Assembly (NCBI GenBank): GCA_003344405.1
Contig: NOWV01000043.1
Coordinates: forward strand, 62,001-126,000
Source: Trichoplax sp. H2
Lineage: Eukaryota > Placozoa > Uniplacotomia > Trichoplacea
DNA length: 64,000 nucleotides
Direction: 5' to 3'
Shown piece after piece: positions 1 to 13,771 of the stretch. Position 1 is the first letter of the stretch. Each line of letters opens with the position of its first letter. Below the pieces are notes generated by a model, which was not told where the DNA came from, did not search any database, and was given only the letters and a program-made list of their open reading frames with translations. The position numbers and the translations under genes were made by a program.

Positions 1-2626
1 ACGAATCTAATGATCACGTACTGTCCGTTTGGGAATGGAGAAAGAAAAAGAAGCTTTTGGACACCAAGGTAAGTTGCTTAATAAAATTTATACCATCTCA
101 TCATTACTACATACTACCTATGTACTTCTTATATCCGTTGCTAACTTTCCATTTAATCCTTACGACTTAGTCCCACGGTGAATCAGTTTTTGCTGCATCG
201 TTCTTACCAAACGATCATGATGGCATTGTGACGTGTGGTAAATCGCATATCTGTTTCTGGACCATTGATGATGATTTAAGAATTTCAAAGAGAATGGGAA
301 TTTTTGAGGTAGACGTGGATCATTTTACAATATTTTCATTTTATAGTGGTTTCTTCTTCTAACGATATCTACGACGCCTATCATTGCAGAAACATCCTAA
401 ACCGAAAGCAATCCTTTGCCTGGCCTTCAATGAAAATAATGATGTTTTATCTGGAGATAGTAACGGCAATATTTTTGTATGGGGTGCAGGTACGAAAATA
501 GACGATATCATAATTATAGCAAATAGTCAAAAATAATAACTAGGTGGCCTTATGATAATATAGGTGGTAATCGCATAACTGAAGAGCTTAAAGACGCTCA
601 TGAGGTAAATTTCTTTTTTCAAATGATCTTACAGCATTGAGTGTATAATTTTGTGAAACTATGATTTTAATTCTCAGTATTTTTGTAAAATATTGACTAA
701 ATTTGAAATTTACAGGGCAACATTTTTGATTTGGTCGTATTACCAAATGGCGAGATTGTATCTGGTGGTGGTCGTGATAGGAAACTAAAACTGTGGGACT
801 CCTCATTAAAAGCTATTGAAGATGCAGAGCCAGTTGAAGTACATAACTAAATTATATTTAAATATGCCTTATATTGAAATTAATTTTGTAATCGTATATT
901 ACCCACTGATTGATAGCTATCTGAAGAAATGGGCGCACCTAGGTGTATAGCACCTATTAAATGCGATGATGGTAGATCATTCGTCGTCGGCACAGTTCGC
1001 AATCATCTAATACGTTGCAATAATTTATTCTCAAGTGAAAGCGATATAGAGTATATTAATCAGGTGAATGACTTTTATGATTGGTGTTACTGCTTGTGAT
1101 AGTAACTGTAATATGAAAAGATTTAACTGATGTGTAATTATTTTCATCCAGGGTCACCATGACGAGCTGTGGGGCGCTGGTATAAATGCTGCTGGAGATA
1201 AATTCGTTTCATGTTCTTATGATAAAATAATTTACCTTTGGAACCTGGAATCGCGCGAAGTTATCTGGTCCAAATCTATTGAAGTTTGTACACTCTTGTA
1301 TCTTACAATGTCAACATTCTTGACTTGTTAGGGCTTTAGTTAGCTATTATGGAAGCACATACTGAACTAATTATCTGCGCCCCATAAATTAACAGGAAGG
1401 AGCTCAATCAGCAACGTTTAACCCCAGTGGTGATCTAATTGCAATTGGAACTATTACTGGAAAGTAAGTGTTGACTTGCAAGCTTGTAGCTTTTTATTAA
1501 TGCTTCTTCAAGGACATAAGTCATTTACGCACCTATTTTAATTTTTAGATGGTACGTCCTATCGAGTGAAGATGGAGATATTAAAGCCGAATTCACCAGT
1601 GGACCCGAACAACTTGACGTTCTTCGATATTCTCCTGGTACACCATAGTTACTAGAATTGGCTTATTAATAATATCGTATTTAGTAACTTGACTTTAACA
1701 TTCATTCCAGATGGAAAATATATTGCAGTTGCCTCGCATGACAATTACGTTTATATCTATTCTGTTGCTGATAACCCATCGGAATACAAATTGGAAGGAA
1801 AATGTTCAGTTAGTGTTTTTAACTGCAAGATATGACTCTATTTTTATTCTAATTGCAATTCTTAAGTGTTCTCTTCTTTTGTTTAAAAATATTAGGGCCA
1901 TTCGAGCTTCATCACTCATATTGATTGGTCAAAAGATAGCAATTACTTGCAGAGTACATCTGGTGACTATGAACTATTATTCTGTAAGTATACGAGACGC
2001 GCTCGTTCATATCGATGAAATGCTTACAGTTTTATTACGACGAGTTTATTGTGGAAAAATATTTTATAGGGGAAGCACCTTCGGGTTCCCAAGTAACTTC
2101 TGCCATTGCTATGAGAGATGTTGAATGGGAAACAGTTAGCTGTGTCCTTGGATATTCTGTTTGCGGTAATGCAATAAGTTAAACTTAAGGTGTCAATTTT
2201 ATTTTATGATGAGTTCACTATCTGATATTGCCGCTACATACGTATGCAGGTATTTGGGCTGAAGGTTCTGATGGTACTGATGTCAACGCTGTTGCGAGGT
2301 CATTTAACGGTAATTTATTAGCTACTGGTGACGATTTTGGAATGGTAAATTTATTCAAGTACCCATGCAATCAACCAAAGGTAAGGCGCTTCATTGCTAC
2401 AACCATGCCACTTATATTTAATTCTCTGTACTATATGGTCATTGGCTAATGCTAACGAAGTATTGTTTATTTTCTTTTGCATCATTAGTCCTCATGTAAT
2501 CAGTATACTGGCCATAGCTCTCACGTCACCAACGTATTATTTACTCCAAATGATGCAAGATTGCTGTCTACCGGTGGTCGGGATAACACCATTTTATTGT
2601 GGAAAGTTGATAGTAGCAGTTCTTAA
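1..2626 (+). CDS. EML-family microtubule-associated protein, 3' part
   Basis: C-terminal part of an echinoderm microtubule-associated protein-like (EML) protein, which binds microtubules through paired WD40-type propellers. The 5' part lies outside the window. Fourteen exons can be joined in phase: <1-68, 171-308, 390-489, 564-604, 716-838, 917-1063, 1152-1283, 1396-1463, 1549-1637, 1711-1808, 1896-1983, 2070-2165, 2250-2380, 2489-2626, ending in TAA at 2624-2626. Family marks seen in order: NDHVLSVWEW, VSGGGRDRKLKLW, GHHDELWG, GHSSFITHIDWS, SGDYELLFW, WAEGSDGTDVNAV, TGDDFGMVNLF and a last blade ending GGRDNTILLWKV. The spacing matches EML1/2/4, but I cannot say which paralogue. Introns are 75-130 bp. 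All splice sites are GT-AG. Confidence 0.93.
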
Positions 2627-3078
2627 TGATTTGTTTTACAGTCTTAATATATGACGATAGTTCCAATATCTATATACTACAAGTATTTTATCCATTATCT
2701 CATTTGTTTTTGCTCATGTTGTGCTGAACTGAGATAGCAAATCATTTTAATCTGAAATATTATGCAGCTATGCTTATCCTCTATTTTATCTAGTATTATG
2801 ATTATTCATACTTCCAACAGTTTGTTATCCTTAGTTCGTCCGCTAATGTTATCTGCCTTTTGGAAGTACAAAATGTTTCGGCTGTCGCTCGATATCATTA
2901 ATCCGGTCAATTTGTAGCGTTAATGATTTGTGATGTGAGTGTTACGAAAATAAAAGCCATTGTTTGTGTACAAGTATAGGAATTGAATATCAACTAGATA
3001 TTGTGTGTCGTAGAAGTACGAACATTGATAAAATGCGTATTTCAACATAAGTTAGCGAGATAGAATTAAAAGAGGTTT
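2627..3078. other. intergenic / EML 3' untranslated region
   Basis: No coding exon seen. An AATAAA-type signal occurs near 2948-2953 and could end the EML transcript. The rest is AT-rich single-copy sequence. Confidence 0.4.
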
Positions 3079-3203
3079 GATTACGGCCATCTCACTTGTG
3101 ATGTTGGTAGAACACGTCGAAACATCCACCGGTAACTAAGTTAAACAGCCGTATTGCAATGCAAGTAGTCGGCCATGTGTCTATTTAAACTGACATGTAA
3201 TGC
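3079..3203 (+). rRNA. 5S rRNA-like sequence (divergent gene or pseudogene)
   Basis: About 125 bp resembling 5S rRNA in order and spacing. It has a 5' TTACGGCCATCTCAC block like the eukaryotic ACGGCCATACCAC start, then AAGTTAAACAG in the position of the A-box GAAGTTAAGCA. Then comes CAAGTAGTCGG, like TAGTACTTGG. The 3' end (GTAATGC) can pair with the 5' GATTAC if one base bulges. TTTT, a Pol III stop, follows at 3204-3207. Several normally invariant bases differ, so it may be a pseudogene or the head of a 5S-derived SINE. This is inference from motif order; a covariance-model search was not possible. Confidence 0.4.
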
Positions 3204-3907
3204 TTTTCTAACCTTTAACATGGACTTTGCAAACGAATTTCACATTTTACTGTTGAAAGATGACTGAATATATTGACTAGCATAAGTATACTACTACACG
3301 AATCATTACTTGTAAGTTTCAATTAGCTTAAATGTATCAATATTTTCATCTAGTGCAGTCATTTTATTAGTAAATAGCTTAAAGGATTTTAGGATAATCC
3401 CACTAGCATAATCACTGAATGTGATATCGTCATTTCTCAAATACTAGCTAGCAGAAAACAGATTTGAAGCTAAGTAAATAATAGAAAATATCCTCACCCA
3501 CGTCAAAATTTTAATTTTTCGAGTTGATTTATTTGAGAAACAAAGCAAATAATTTCAATTTTTGTATCACTATTTATAAATTTGTATTCAAGCCATAAAT
3601 CGGTTTCTGTTTAATATATGTATACCTGTACTCTCAAGAAATAAAAATTCTTAATCATAAAATTAGCCGGAGTATTTAATAAATAATGAATTAGTTTTTG
3701 ATCGTTCAGATATATAAATAAAGTACATTAACGAATATTTATAAATAATCCTATCTACATTCTCTATGATAGATATTTAGAAAGATAAGTAACTCTTTGA
3801 AAAAAGTAAAAGAACAAATTCAATATTCTAGTACTGGGATAATTGAAATAGATATTTTGCTCTATTGCGATTGTTGATTTCCAAATATTATTGTGCACGC
3901 CTCATAT
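3204..3907. other. intergenic, convergent EML/ankyrin gene ends
   Basis: AT-rich sequence between the 3' ends of two convergent genes. No exon, RNA gene or repeat recognised. Confidence 0.4.
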
Positions 3908-6900
3908 TTACAAGATACTCTTGGTAGTAGGTCCTATAAGATCAAGAAGTCGGATCAGTGCTAATTGATTTTATGTTTCTGAATGATTATAGCCAAATTA
4001 AGTGTAAAGTATTTTAAGAATAAATATAAATTACTATACTAGATAATTTACCTTTAGCACTTCGAGTTGATAATGCTGAGTGTTGCTTTGGTTTAGGTAG
4101 AGCAGACTTGGATCGGTAATTACGGTTAGCTGCTTTGCTGTAGTTTGGAATAGTTAATAGTTGTAATTCATCAGCATCCACATATGGCATAGGCGAATAA
4201 ATTGATTGATTTCGAAACGATGAAATACGAGCCGGTATAATTTTATCATAACTGTCACGATTAAACGAATGCGGAATAGAGCCTAATTGAAGAAAAATCA
4301 ATCCAAATAGATTACTGGAAATAATATTAGAAAATCACTCCTATCTTGTGACCTTTACAGAGTTATTCTGGCCCTAATATAGTTTTAGAAAGTCATCGAT
4401 ACATTAAGTATGGGCTAACATGAATACAATTTAGCTAATCACTCCATCACTGTTGTTAATAACCTTAGCTTTACTACTAAAGAAGTGCTGAAGCTATGAC
4501 TAAGGACATCGAATTAATGTTATGAGAGATGCTAGTAAACCTTATTATGTATTACTATTAACTAAATCAAGGGAACCGCCATGAGTTATGAGCTTCGTCT
4601 ACCATGTTGAAACTTAAATTACATTTTTAACAGTCTAATTAATCATGACAAGTAGGATAACGCTAGAGCTGATAGTTTGTGATTTTATACCCGATATTAA
4701 GCCAGTGCTCGGTCTACTTCTCGATCTACTGGACGAATTTTTGTTCTTTAATGTATTCGAATATTGTTTACGCCTTTCGAATGTGGATAACTTGGCCCAA
4801 TCATCCTCATCGACTACCAATTTTTTTAAAGCTAACAATTTTTCATTTTTTCTTTGTTTTCTGCGATTGGGATCAAAGAAGTAAAAACTTACATGGCTAT
4901 TTCTACAATATTCCTACTATGTAAACTATGATAATTATACAAGACTATTTTCTATTGGAGATGAAAACTACCATATACTGTACAGTATATCGATTGAATA
5001 AAATATTTAGGATTGGAGCAAAATGAATCAATTTATGACTATTTGCTAGTAGATTTACAGAATAGCTTACCTGCTCATTTTTGCTGGATAGGTATCGTTA
5101 ATTTTCCCGGGAGGCTTGTTTTGTAACCATTGCTGTACTACTGGAGGATTTTGGTAACCCCCATTTTGCAAGTATTCTTCTAAATGTTGGCTTTCTGCTC
5201 CAACTTCGTTAATGGTCTTTTGTAAAGCATGATGGACTTGCTATAGACAGAAATAATGCAACACGTTCATATGATTGATAAATAGGCAAAAAAAAGCAAA
5301 AAAAAGAAAGATAAAACTTAAGATTAAGCGAAAAGTGAGGAGAATCGTTTACCTTCATTTTCTGATCCACTTCATCTAGTATCTTGTCGTATTTATTTTG
5401 TAATTTAACGGAAACTGTTTGTGCTGCAGCCTAAAATATTGGAATATAAATTTAATTTATGCCACTATGCATAACTTAGCCTGTCTCTATCCACTCGATA
5501 ATAAAGTATTGTGGGTCTATATTGGCCATTTACATTTCGCTGCTTTTATTGACTCGATAGCAGGTGACATAACAGACTTTTATTAGCATACTCTTCCAGT
5601 TTTATCAGTAGAGTAAACCGATATATGGAATCTATATTTGTATTCTGCAGTTCATATAGACTCAATAGTAAATGATATTAACATATTTTCATTCACAAAC
5701 ACTTTCAACTTCATCAGTACAACAAAATAGATTTCTATAGTGTATACTCGTATTTTATAGTATATTTTAAACTATAATAAGATTTTTTCTCTACAGTAAG
5801 CGACACTAGCAAAGCTAATAGCCAACCTCAATTAATGCAGCATTTCTAGACAATCGTTGGACCTTTTCCTCCATTTTACGCTTCTCTTCTTCCAGCACAG
5901 AGCATAAAAGTTGCGTTTGGGCCTAGAAAAAGTGAATTTGAGGTTAGTTATTACAGCCCGAAATTAATCTTATAGGTTATCGTGGACAGCTAAATCCTAT
6001 ACGATGAAATATTAAATCGTATTAGCTCTTTTCAAAAATAGCGGCTAACGTTGGCCCATTTATCCTCTTAAATCGATTTATTCGGTTTGTGTTAGTAAAT
6101 AACGATACAAACCTTAGCCAATTGATGGACTTGGCGTAAAGCTGGGCTATCTTCATCATCGTTATAATCATCGAAATCATCTAAGAATTAAATTATAGAA
6201 AATATGGAATTAACTAAGGAGTTTCCAGGCCAACGACAAAGCCAATGAAGTAAATGATTAAGCCTCGCTAATATAGGATTACATGAGAATTAGGAGCTAA
6301 TAGATGCAAAGATAACTAAAATTATGAGAAAAGGAAGTTATGACATAAGGATTCGCTTACTAGTCAGTTCCTGCATCAATTGGGATAATTCGGAAACGGG
6401 CTCATTATTCTTAAGATCATTATTTTGTGCAGGTTGAGGGAGAGAATCATTTGGTTGTTCTTGATCGGAAAATGAATCATCTTTCCATTTAACGCAGTGC
6501 CTTCGGCGCTGCACATAGCGAGAAACTTGTTCCTTTTGATGAACTAAATTATTTTTCTTCATACGCATAATTGGTGCAGCGGTTGGGTGGATATTGTCTG
6601 ATGAATCCTTTACTATCGTAGTTGCTACTTCGGCTTTGGCTTCTATAGCGCTAGTAACGGAAGAACTATGCTGGCGTATTTCTACCGATGATGACTGCAT
6701 ATAAGAAGACTTTCGGTTTTCATCAGCCTTTATATCACCATTTGTTGCGCCCAGAGATAGACCTAATTCTCCCGTTTTTACCCAATATATAGGATCGCCA
6801 TCTTTTGTACTATTCGGTCGATTTCGAAACGTCCTTTTAGGCTGTAGTACCAATTCATGGCTTTTATTTGAAGGTAATTTAGGAGGGAGGTCATGATTAT

Positions 6901-9900
6901 TAACAGTATTGGCTTCATCTTCTTCTTTTGCTTTGTCCATGATGAAATTGCTTCTAATACTGTTGCCCTTCGCTTTTAATAATAATTTTAAGCATGATGA
7001 CCCACTTTTGCCATGGCTATGCGCTATTTGCACTGGTGTTACAAAATGTCCCTGAACAAGATAAATATTATCGATGAAATAATTTCGTCTTTCTATAAAA
7101 GTAGCTAAATTGTAGTATTTGTCAAACGATTTATCTAAGTTGATCAAGAAACTCAATCATTACGATTGTAAATTGTTAGCAAAAGGCTTATGTTAAAATT
7201 TGACATAGCATGTGTGTATCCCATTTCACTAATTAGCATCTTGATAGGCTATTAGTTTACGATATACGTTCACAATCTACTAAAAAGCTTCAACATTGAG
7301 GACTACGTTAGTCAGATAGATTATGATTATTGAATTATGCTCCATTGCAGACTGGAATTTAGATATAGTTTATTAGCACTTACGTCTTTATTTTTCATAG
7401 TTAATGTTGGATCAGCATTAGCTTCTAAGAGGATCTTCGTTAAGGCTGTATGATTGATGGATGCTGCATAATGCAATGGTGTTGCACCTTCTTTATTGGT
7501 GATATTAACATCGCAACCTCGCTTGATCAAATAATTAGCAGCATCTTTGAATATAAATCAAACGTATTAGTTTATATTGACTCGTTATAATTGCCATTTA
7601 GGATACAAAATACAGTAAAGAAATCAGTGAGAAGATGTAAGCTGTAGAGAACAAATTTCCTTAGTTGCGTTATACTGGATGGCTATAGGTTCGCTTTTAA
7701 TTTACCTAATTTGCCAGCTAAAACTGCTTCATGTAATGGATAATCTCCATTTCGATTTGGAGTCTCTATGGCATTGTTATAGCGAGATAATAACTTTAAT
7801 GTTGCTGCCGAGCCAAGAGCAGCAGCACAATGTGCAGCACTAGGATAGAAAATGACCACAAGATCGTTAGTCAATATTAATAGGTGGACAGTTATCACTA
7901 ATCTAGTTGTATACTGGATGATTTTCAACTTTCATCGTATCGAAGTATTTAATATTGATTCTATTTGTAGCTTGTTATTACCATCTGCCATCTTTATTTT
8001 GCTTGTAGGGTGAAGAATAATTATCTAGTAAAAACTGGATACAATTCAAGTGATGATGACTAATGGCGTAAAATAAAGGTGTATTGCCGTCATGATCTTC
8101 GCTATCAACACTAGAGTTGCAGTTTCGAAGCAAGGATTGGACGCAATTTAAATGGCCTTTGCTAGCAGCTGTATGTAATGCTAAATAATGTAAGATAAAT
8201 GATTGTAAGAAAAATTCTTCAAATACAAGGTAGGCTAAGCCACTTCCAGATACTTATGCATACTCTAAATATCAATATTTTATTTGTAAAATATTAGCTA
8301 TAAACCTGTCAATCCATCAACATCAGCTGTTTCAACATCACATCCGTGTTTTACCAGTAAGACACAAGCTTTTGCATTTCCTAAATTTAAAAAACTTTGA
8401 GGTAAGTATTCATCTAACTAATATCAGCTTCGCTTCATCTATAGATTATAGATAGAAACTTTGTTAAAGCTACTGAAAGTAGATAGAATACTATCTCAGA
8501 TGAAATAACGTAAGATTCTATTTGTATTCCCTCGATGGAATACCATTTTCTTGCCCCATTTCCGCATTTGTATCGAAAATGTAGTATAAGTCTTTGTAAG
8601 CTATAGAAATGTAAGCTATAGACATGACAATATATCAATAAATTAATCTAGAAGGGAAGTTCTTACCAGCGCCAGCAGCCCACAAAAGTGGATGTCTCTG
8701 ATCTCTATCTGGCAAGGAAGGCGCTTTATTATCTAATAATGTAGTTAGAACGGCTACATTATTTTCGTTTTCTTCCATTTGAGCCGCATAATGGAGTGGA
8801 TATGCCTGATGTAAATCCGATTGATCTAATTTGGCTCCAGCTTTAATTAAGCAATTTATGCCAGTAACATTAGATGTTACTACAGTATAAGAAAAAAAAT
8901 AAAAATTTCTAAATTACTTAACCTTCCTCTTAGTAATGAAAATAGTTAAGCGTAAATTGCAAATCCAAAATTGATACTATTACCTGTTGCCCAATGCATT
9001 GGCGTACGAGATTCATCATCTAAAGCATTAACATCAGCGCCAAATCGAAGTAGTGATTTAACTATACCGTTACTTCCTTTCATGCAGGCATAATGTAGTG
9101 GTGTTCTTCCTAATTTATCCCGCACATGGACTAAACTCTTATTTACTTTAGCTAATAATTTAACACAGCTACTACGAGTCTGATAGCATGACCAATGTAC
9201 GGCATTTTTGCCATCACGATCAGTTAGTGTTGGATCGACCTGCAATCAATCACGGAATAGAAGGATAATCAAGACATACGATTCATGTAATCATAATACA
9301 GTAAAGCATTGCTTATATTATCAATCATCTATCTACAATAATAGAGATTTTACAATATTTTGTAAATTATAATTATCACTAATAGCGGAATGTAGGTATT
9401 CGTCATTTCGATATTATCATTAATCATTGCCAAAGAAATATTATTAATACCTCATTTTCCAATAAAATCGTTGCATGATCGTGATTTCCAGCTTGGCAAG
9501 CCCACATTAAAGGATTCGTACCTTGTTTGTCTGATATTTCCGTTACACTTTTACCATACCTTTCGATTAATAATTGTAAACATTCTGTAGTTTCGATAGT
9601 TGTTGCTGCACGAACAACAACAATGCCATCTCTATCAGCAGCGAAAGGATTTCCTCCATGACTTAATAATAACGACAAGATATGTCGATATTGTAATTCA
9701 ACTGCTGTTAAGATAGGAGTTACTGTTTTATTTTTAGGCTAAAGTTAAACAAAAAGAGAAGATATAAATTCACATTAGAATCTACCTATGAGTAGAAATT
9801 GTTTTTTTAAATTACTATCGGTTTAAAATTACTAATAAAAATAAGATGTTTAGCTTACCATAAACGAATTCGGTGAGGCTCCGGCTTCTAATAATGTACG

Positions 9901-12900
9901 ACATATATTAAAATTATTTCTTTGGACAGCTTGCATAAGCGGTGTAAGACCAGATTTGGCAGGAGTTTCACATACCTTCATTATTTTAAACGAAGTTAAG
10001 AATAGGATTTAATGCAAATTGTGCGAGATGAAATCAAATTTATTTATCTATGGAAAGATTCAATAGGATTAAGATAATAAAAGTAGCAAAAGCTAAATTT
10101 CATATTCAATCTAAAATCAAGCATGAAATAAGTTTTTTCCTAGGCTATAATTGAATCGATTGTACAATAATCGAATCGTAATAGGATAAAAGTGCTCATT
10201 CGCTAATTTAAGCTATAAACAGGATTAAGTTAGGAAGACCATCAGATCATCATTGGATATCATCAATTTTATGCTTATGATGGGAAAGAAATATCAACCC
10301 TTACTCGGTCTAGTTTAACATTATGATATATACAAGTGCAGTAATTGATATAATCTTAATTGTAAATAAGATATTTCATTGTCTCGATATGATTGAAATA
10401 GAAAATATAAATTTTATTATTTGATGTTATAATTTACCAATACAATACTCAAGATAAAAGGAATAACTTTGTAGCTCAGATCGTAGAATTGTTGCATAAC
10501 AAGGCATTTTATAGAGGTGAAATAAAAGAACGAGAAATATAAATTTCCTATTGAATCTTAGCAAACGTTAGCATAATCTTTCGCGATATGGAAAATTTGT
10601 GAATATAATTATGCAATCATGATATTGAGGGGCATTATATTTGGATATCACAGAAGGATTTAATTGAGATATGATTTTTAATCATTTCTGCACTATTAGT
10701 ATAATAACTACTGTACTTAACTATTTAGCTCACAGGAGTATTTAAACTTTGATTACACGTAAATTTATAGCGGTATAATCGAACAGAATTTTAAACTCCT
10801 ATCTTATTATCATGTCTGCGTCTAATCTTTTCTAATTATTTTTTATTATCAAATTGTACTGATACCAAATTTTTCTCTAAGATGCATTTATAAGAACTAA
10901 TTAAAGTGTATAATAAAATTTACTTCAATCTATGAACCCTTGCGAAATTTTAAATATAAGAGATCACTGATGATTATTTCCTGTAGTTAGCTGTAGTAAA
11001 TAGGTTGTATAATCCCTTAGGTTCGCAATTAATAAGTCAAAATTTGAGTAATTAAAATTGAGTAAATCTCTAATGCAACACAATTTCATTTACTCTATTA
11101 AGTATAGCCGACTATTTCTACTTCCTACTGCTATCGTACTGCATGTTACTGCTGTAATTAGATGAAATTTCAGCTCTAAAATATCCTACATTTGCGAATA
11201 TTTGGACTATGATCAAAGACGGAATTGATATTTATAGTCTTATAGTTGGGGCAGTATACAATATCATTTAGTATTGAATCATGCATACCTTAAAATTTCT
11301 AAGTATGAGATCTGTAGAGTATAAGAATAGATTATTTTAGCGAGTACTATTTATAAGTTGCATATTAGCAATTTGAAGTAGAAGTAAGGTGTCATCAACT
11401 CCTAATTATTCGAGAAAATGGTGCTTTAATAACTGGTAAAATATGGTTCGAATGAACATTAGGCGCTATTCTAATCAAAATTGGATGATTAATTATTAAT
11501 TAGTGAAAGTAGTGTATCAAATCATAACTTGCTTATTACTGTAGTTGAAGAAATATGTAGAGACTTGGTCCTTCAATTAACAACTTATTCTTAACGGAGT
11601 CTGCGAACATTGTGGGTAATAGGTGTGCAATGGAGACATACGTATTAATAAAAGTATTATTGGATATATAGCCGAATAGTTATAATGAAATAGACAAGGA
11701 TAGAATTGTTAAAGGTACTATTAGGTTCGTCTAAATATGCCAAACCCTTACAAGAACTGCGGATGTAATATCGAGTATTCATCAGGCATTAATCTATTTG
11801 ATTCTTAACAGTACAGCGAAAGTAATTTTAATTAAAACGTTCAATTAGTTATTGGCTAAACATACTGTGGAATATTTAAGTGAGGGTTTCAACACATGCT
11901 GCATATACTGTAATCAATATAAAACTCAGAATCACCATCACACTCGTAATCAAGTTCGAATCTACATGCAAAACGATGTAATCTTTTAATGAACTAAAGC
12001 TAGATACATTAGAAATTAAAGTAGAAGTAAAGGAGACGTGGCTATCAATGTAAAATGGATGTAATATGTCTCTTGCTGTATCCTTTCATTTAGATATGGC
12101 AACAGTCTTTGATAATGACAAATAACTGATTTCATAGATCCAATGGAAAAATTAAATCGTGTTATAATGTTTTTTTTTGCTTTTCGCTGATACTAAACTT
12201 TTATAACAGTTAAAAAAGGCGAACGTGAAAATTTTATTCATGAGAAGAACCTCGAAATGGCTTTGACCTTGTATAGATTCTGTCGTTACTAGCAGTTATA
12301 ACTACATATCACATAGGCTATCAAGCAACGATAAGAATGAAGGCATTTTCTGCCTTGATATTATAAACTTCAAGTTTTAATAGTTAGGGGAAATATTTTG
12401 GAGTTAATCTCTTGCGCACCAATTATTTTAAGATGCATACTGTCAAATGAATATATGAAATTCACAAACCATCATTCCTCAATTCAATTATAGGATTGAT
12501 ATTATACGGTTTCATGCGTCAAAATAAGGAGTAATTTGATAACACTGAATAGCTTCAAATAGACTAGCTAGGTCTAATTCTTACCTTCGGATCAACCTGA
12601 CATAATAAATGAACAGATCTATGGTTATCATTTTGAATGGCCAAATGAAGTGGAGTATATCCATCGCGATCATAAGCATCAACTTTAGCTCCACCGTCAA
12701 TTAAGAATTGAGTAATACCAGTTTTATCTAGTAGAATAGACCAATGTAATGCAGTTCTACCATAGCTATCGTAATCATTGATATCAAAACCAGCGGATAA
12801 AATAAATTCGCAACACCGAAAATGCGTACTATAGCCGTCTTCCTTGGTATTTTGGATACAATGAATCAATAAAGGTTTACCGTCTTGTAATGGCGAGTTG

Positions 12901-13019
12901 TGAATTACATTTGGATTTAAACCATTAATAACATCAAGTAATGTGTCACCATCACCTTTTTCAGCAGCTTCAAAGAGCTCGATAATATCTTGTTCTTGAA
13001 CTTCCATTTCTATCGCCAT
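3908..13019 (-). CDS. large ankyrin-repeat protein, 1144 aa, not named
   Basis: Seventeen exons join in phase from ATG at 13017-13019 to TAA at 3908-3910: 12585-13019, 9859-9975, 9451-9738, 8984-9239, 8667-8879, 8306-8380, 7982-8180, 7706-7839, 7384-7544, 6361-7051, 6113-6180, 5827-5922, 5353-5430, 5071-5240, 4691-4860, 4052-4282, 3908-3960. The total is 3435 nt. Residues about 10-640 hold roughly 18-19 ankyrin repeats, such as YGRTALHWS, DGYTPLHLA, LGRTPLHYACMKG and EGATPLHYAASINH. A low-complexity linker follows, then a charged acidic stretch (NDFDDYNDDED), coiled-coil-like helices (EEEKRKMEEKVQRL) and a basic Ser/Arg-rich tail. It recalls inversin and ANKRD55 in using many repeats, but no IQ motif was seen and I do not assign an orthologue. 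The likely role is a scaffold. The intron at 9976-12584 is 2.6 kb; the others are mostly under 600 bp. Confidence 0.85.
9976..12584 (-). other. long first intron of the ankyrin-repeat gene
   Basis: 2.6 kb, far longer than the other introns in this gene. I found no alternative exon or nested gene in it on either strand, only AT-rich sequence. Long first introns often carry enhancers, but nothing specific is visible here. Confidence 0.5.
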
Positions 13020-13499
13020 CTTGAATCTTTTTACAGTATTCTTGTTGATGTTAATTTTTTATCAACTTTTAGACGTCGAGAATAATCAATAAACGGCTAA
13101 TTAACGACTCAGATACTAAGCCGAGAGAAAAATTATTTACACTTTATGAAAATGAACTCCATATTTATGGCCTTGAATCAATCGACGTATTCATCAACTT
13201 AGTTTCATGATGATAATTATTCTAACAACATCAACTACAAAAATAATGAAAAACACAACAATCAGGGTGACTTTTCTTCCTTATAGCCGATTTGAATGTA
13301 AGTTTAAATTGGTAGATTTTCCTAATTTTTGACTTCTTATATAACACAGGCCAAATTTGACATTGTTCTCAATAGGCTAAATTTATAATTTGTCGTAATG
13401 GTTGATAGGATAAATTAAAAATTGAAAAAGTTCTGCCTTCTCTTACTCCAACAAAGTTATTACAGCATTGTATATGAGAGACAATATCGCCATAGCAAC

Positions 13500-13771
13500 A
13501 TGACCAGCCTATTATCGGATAAATACAATTTATTGATAGAGCAGATAGCAGCTAGATTGAAACTAAACAAAGGCATCAGGTAAGTAACATAGAAACAAGC
13601 AAATGTTTTAATTAAATTAAAAGTAGCATTTATTCAATTGGCTATGGAAATCCATATTCAAATAGGTAATAATATTGTCCATCGCTGTATGAAATAGAGC
13701 TCAGATCGTCCATTTTAGAGAAATCCACGAAAAAGATGTGTGACTGGATAGCTGGCGCTAGAAAATTATAG
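13500..13771 (+). CDS. candidate small protein, 48 aa, two exons
   Basis: ATG at 13500 opens a frame to a GTAAGT donor (exon 13500-13579). An AG acceptor at 13703-13704 continues the frame to TAG at 13769-13771 (exon 13705-13771). The product is 48 aa, predicted helical and basic: it starts MTSLLSDKYNLL, contains EQIAARLKLNKGIR across the junction, and ends CDWIAGARKL. It starts about 480 bp from the divergent ankyrin gene, so the two could share a promoter. I do not recognise the family. The strong donor and in-phase junction are the only support; it could be the first part of a longer gene or chance. Confidence 0.35.
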
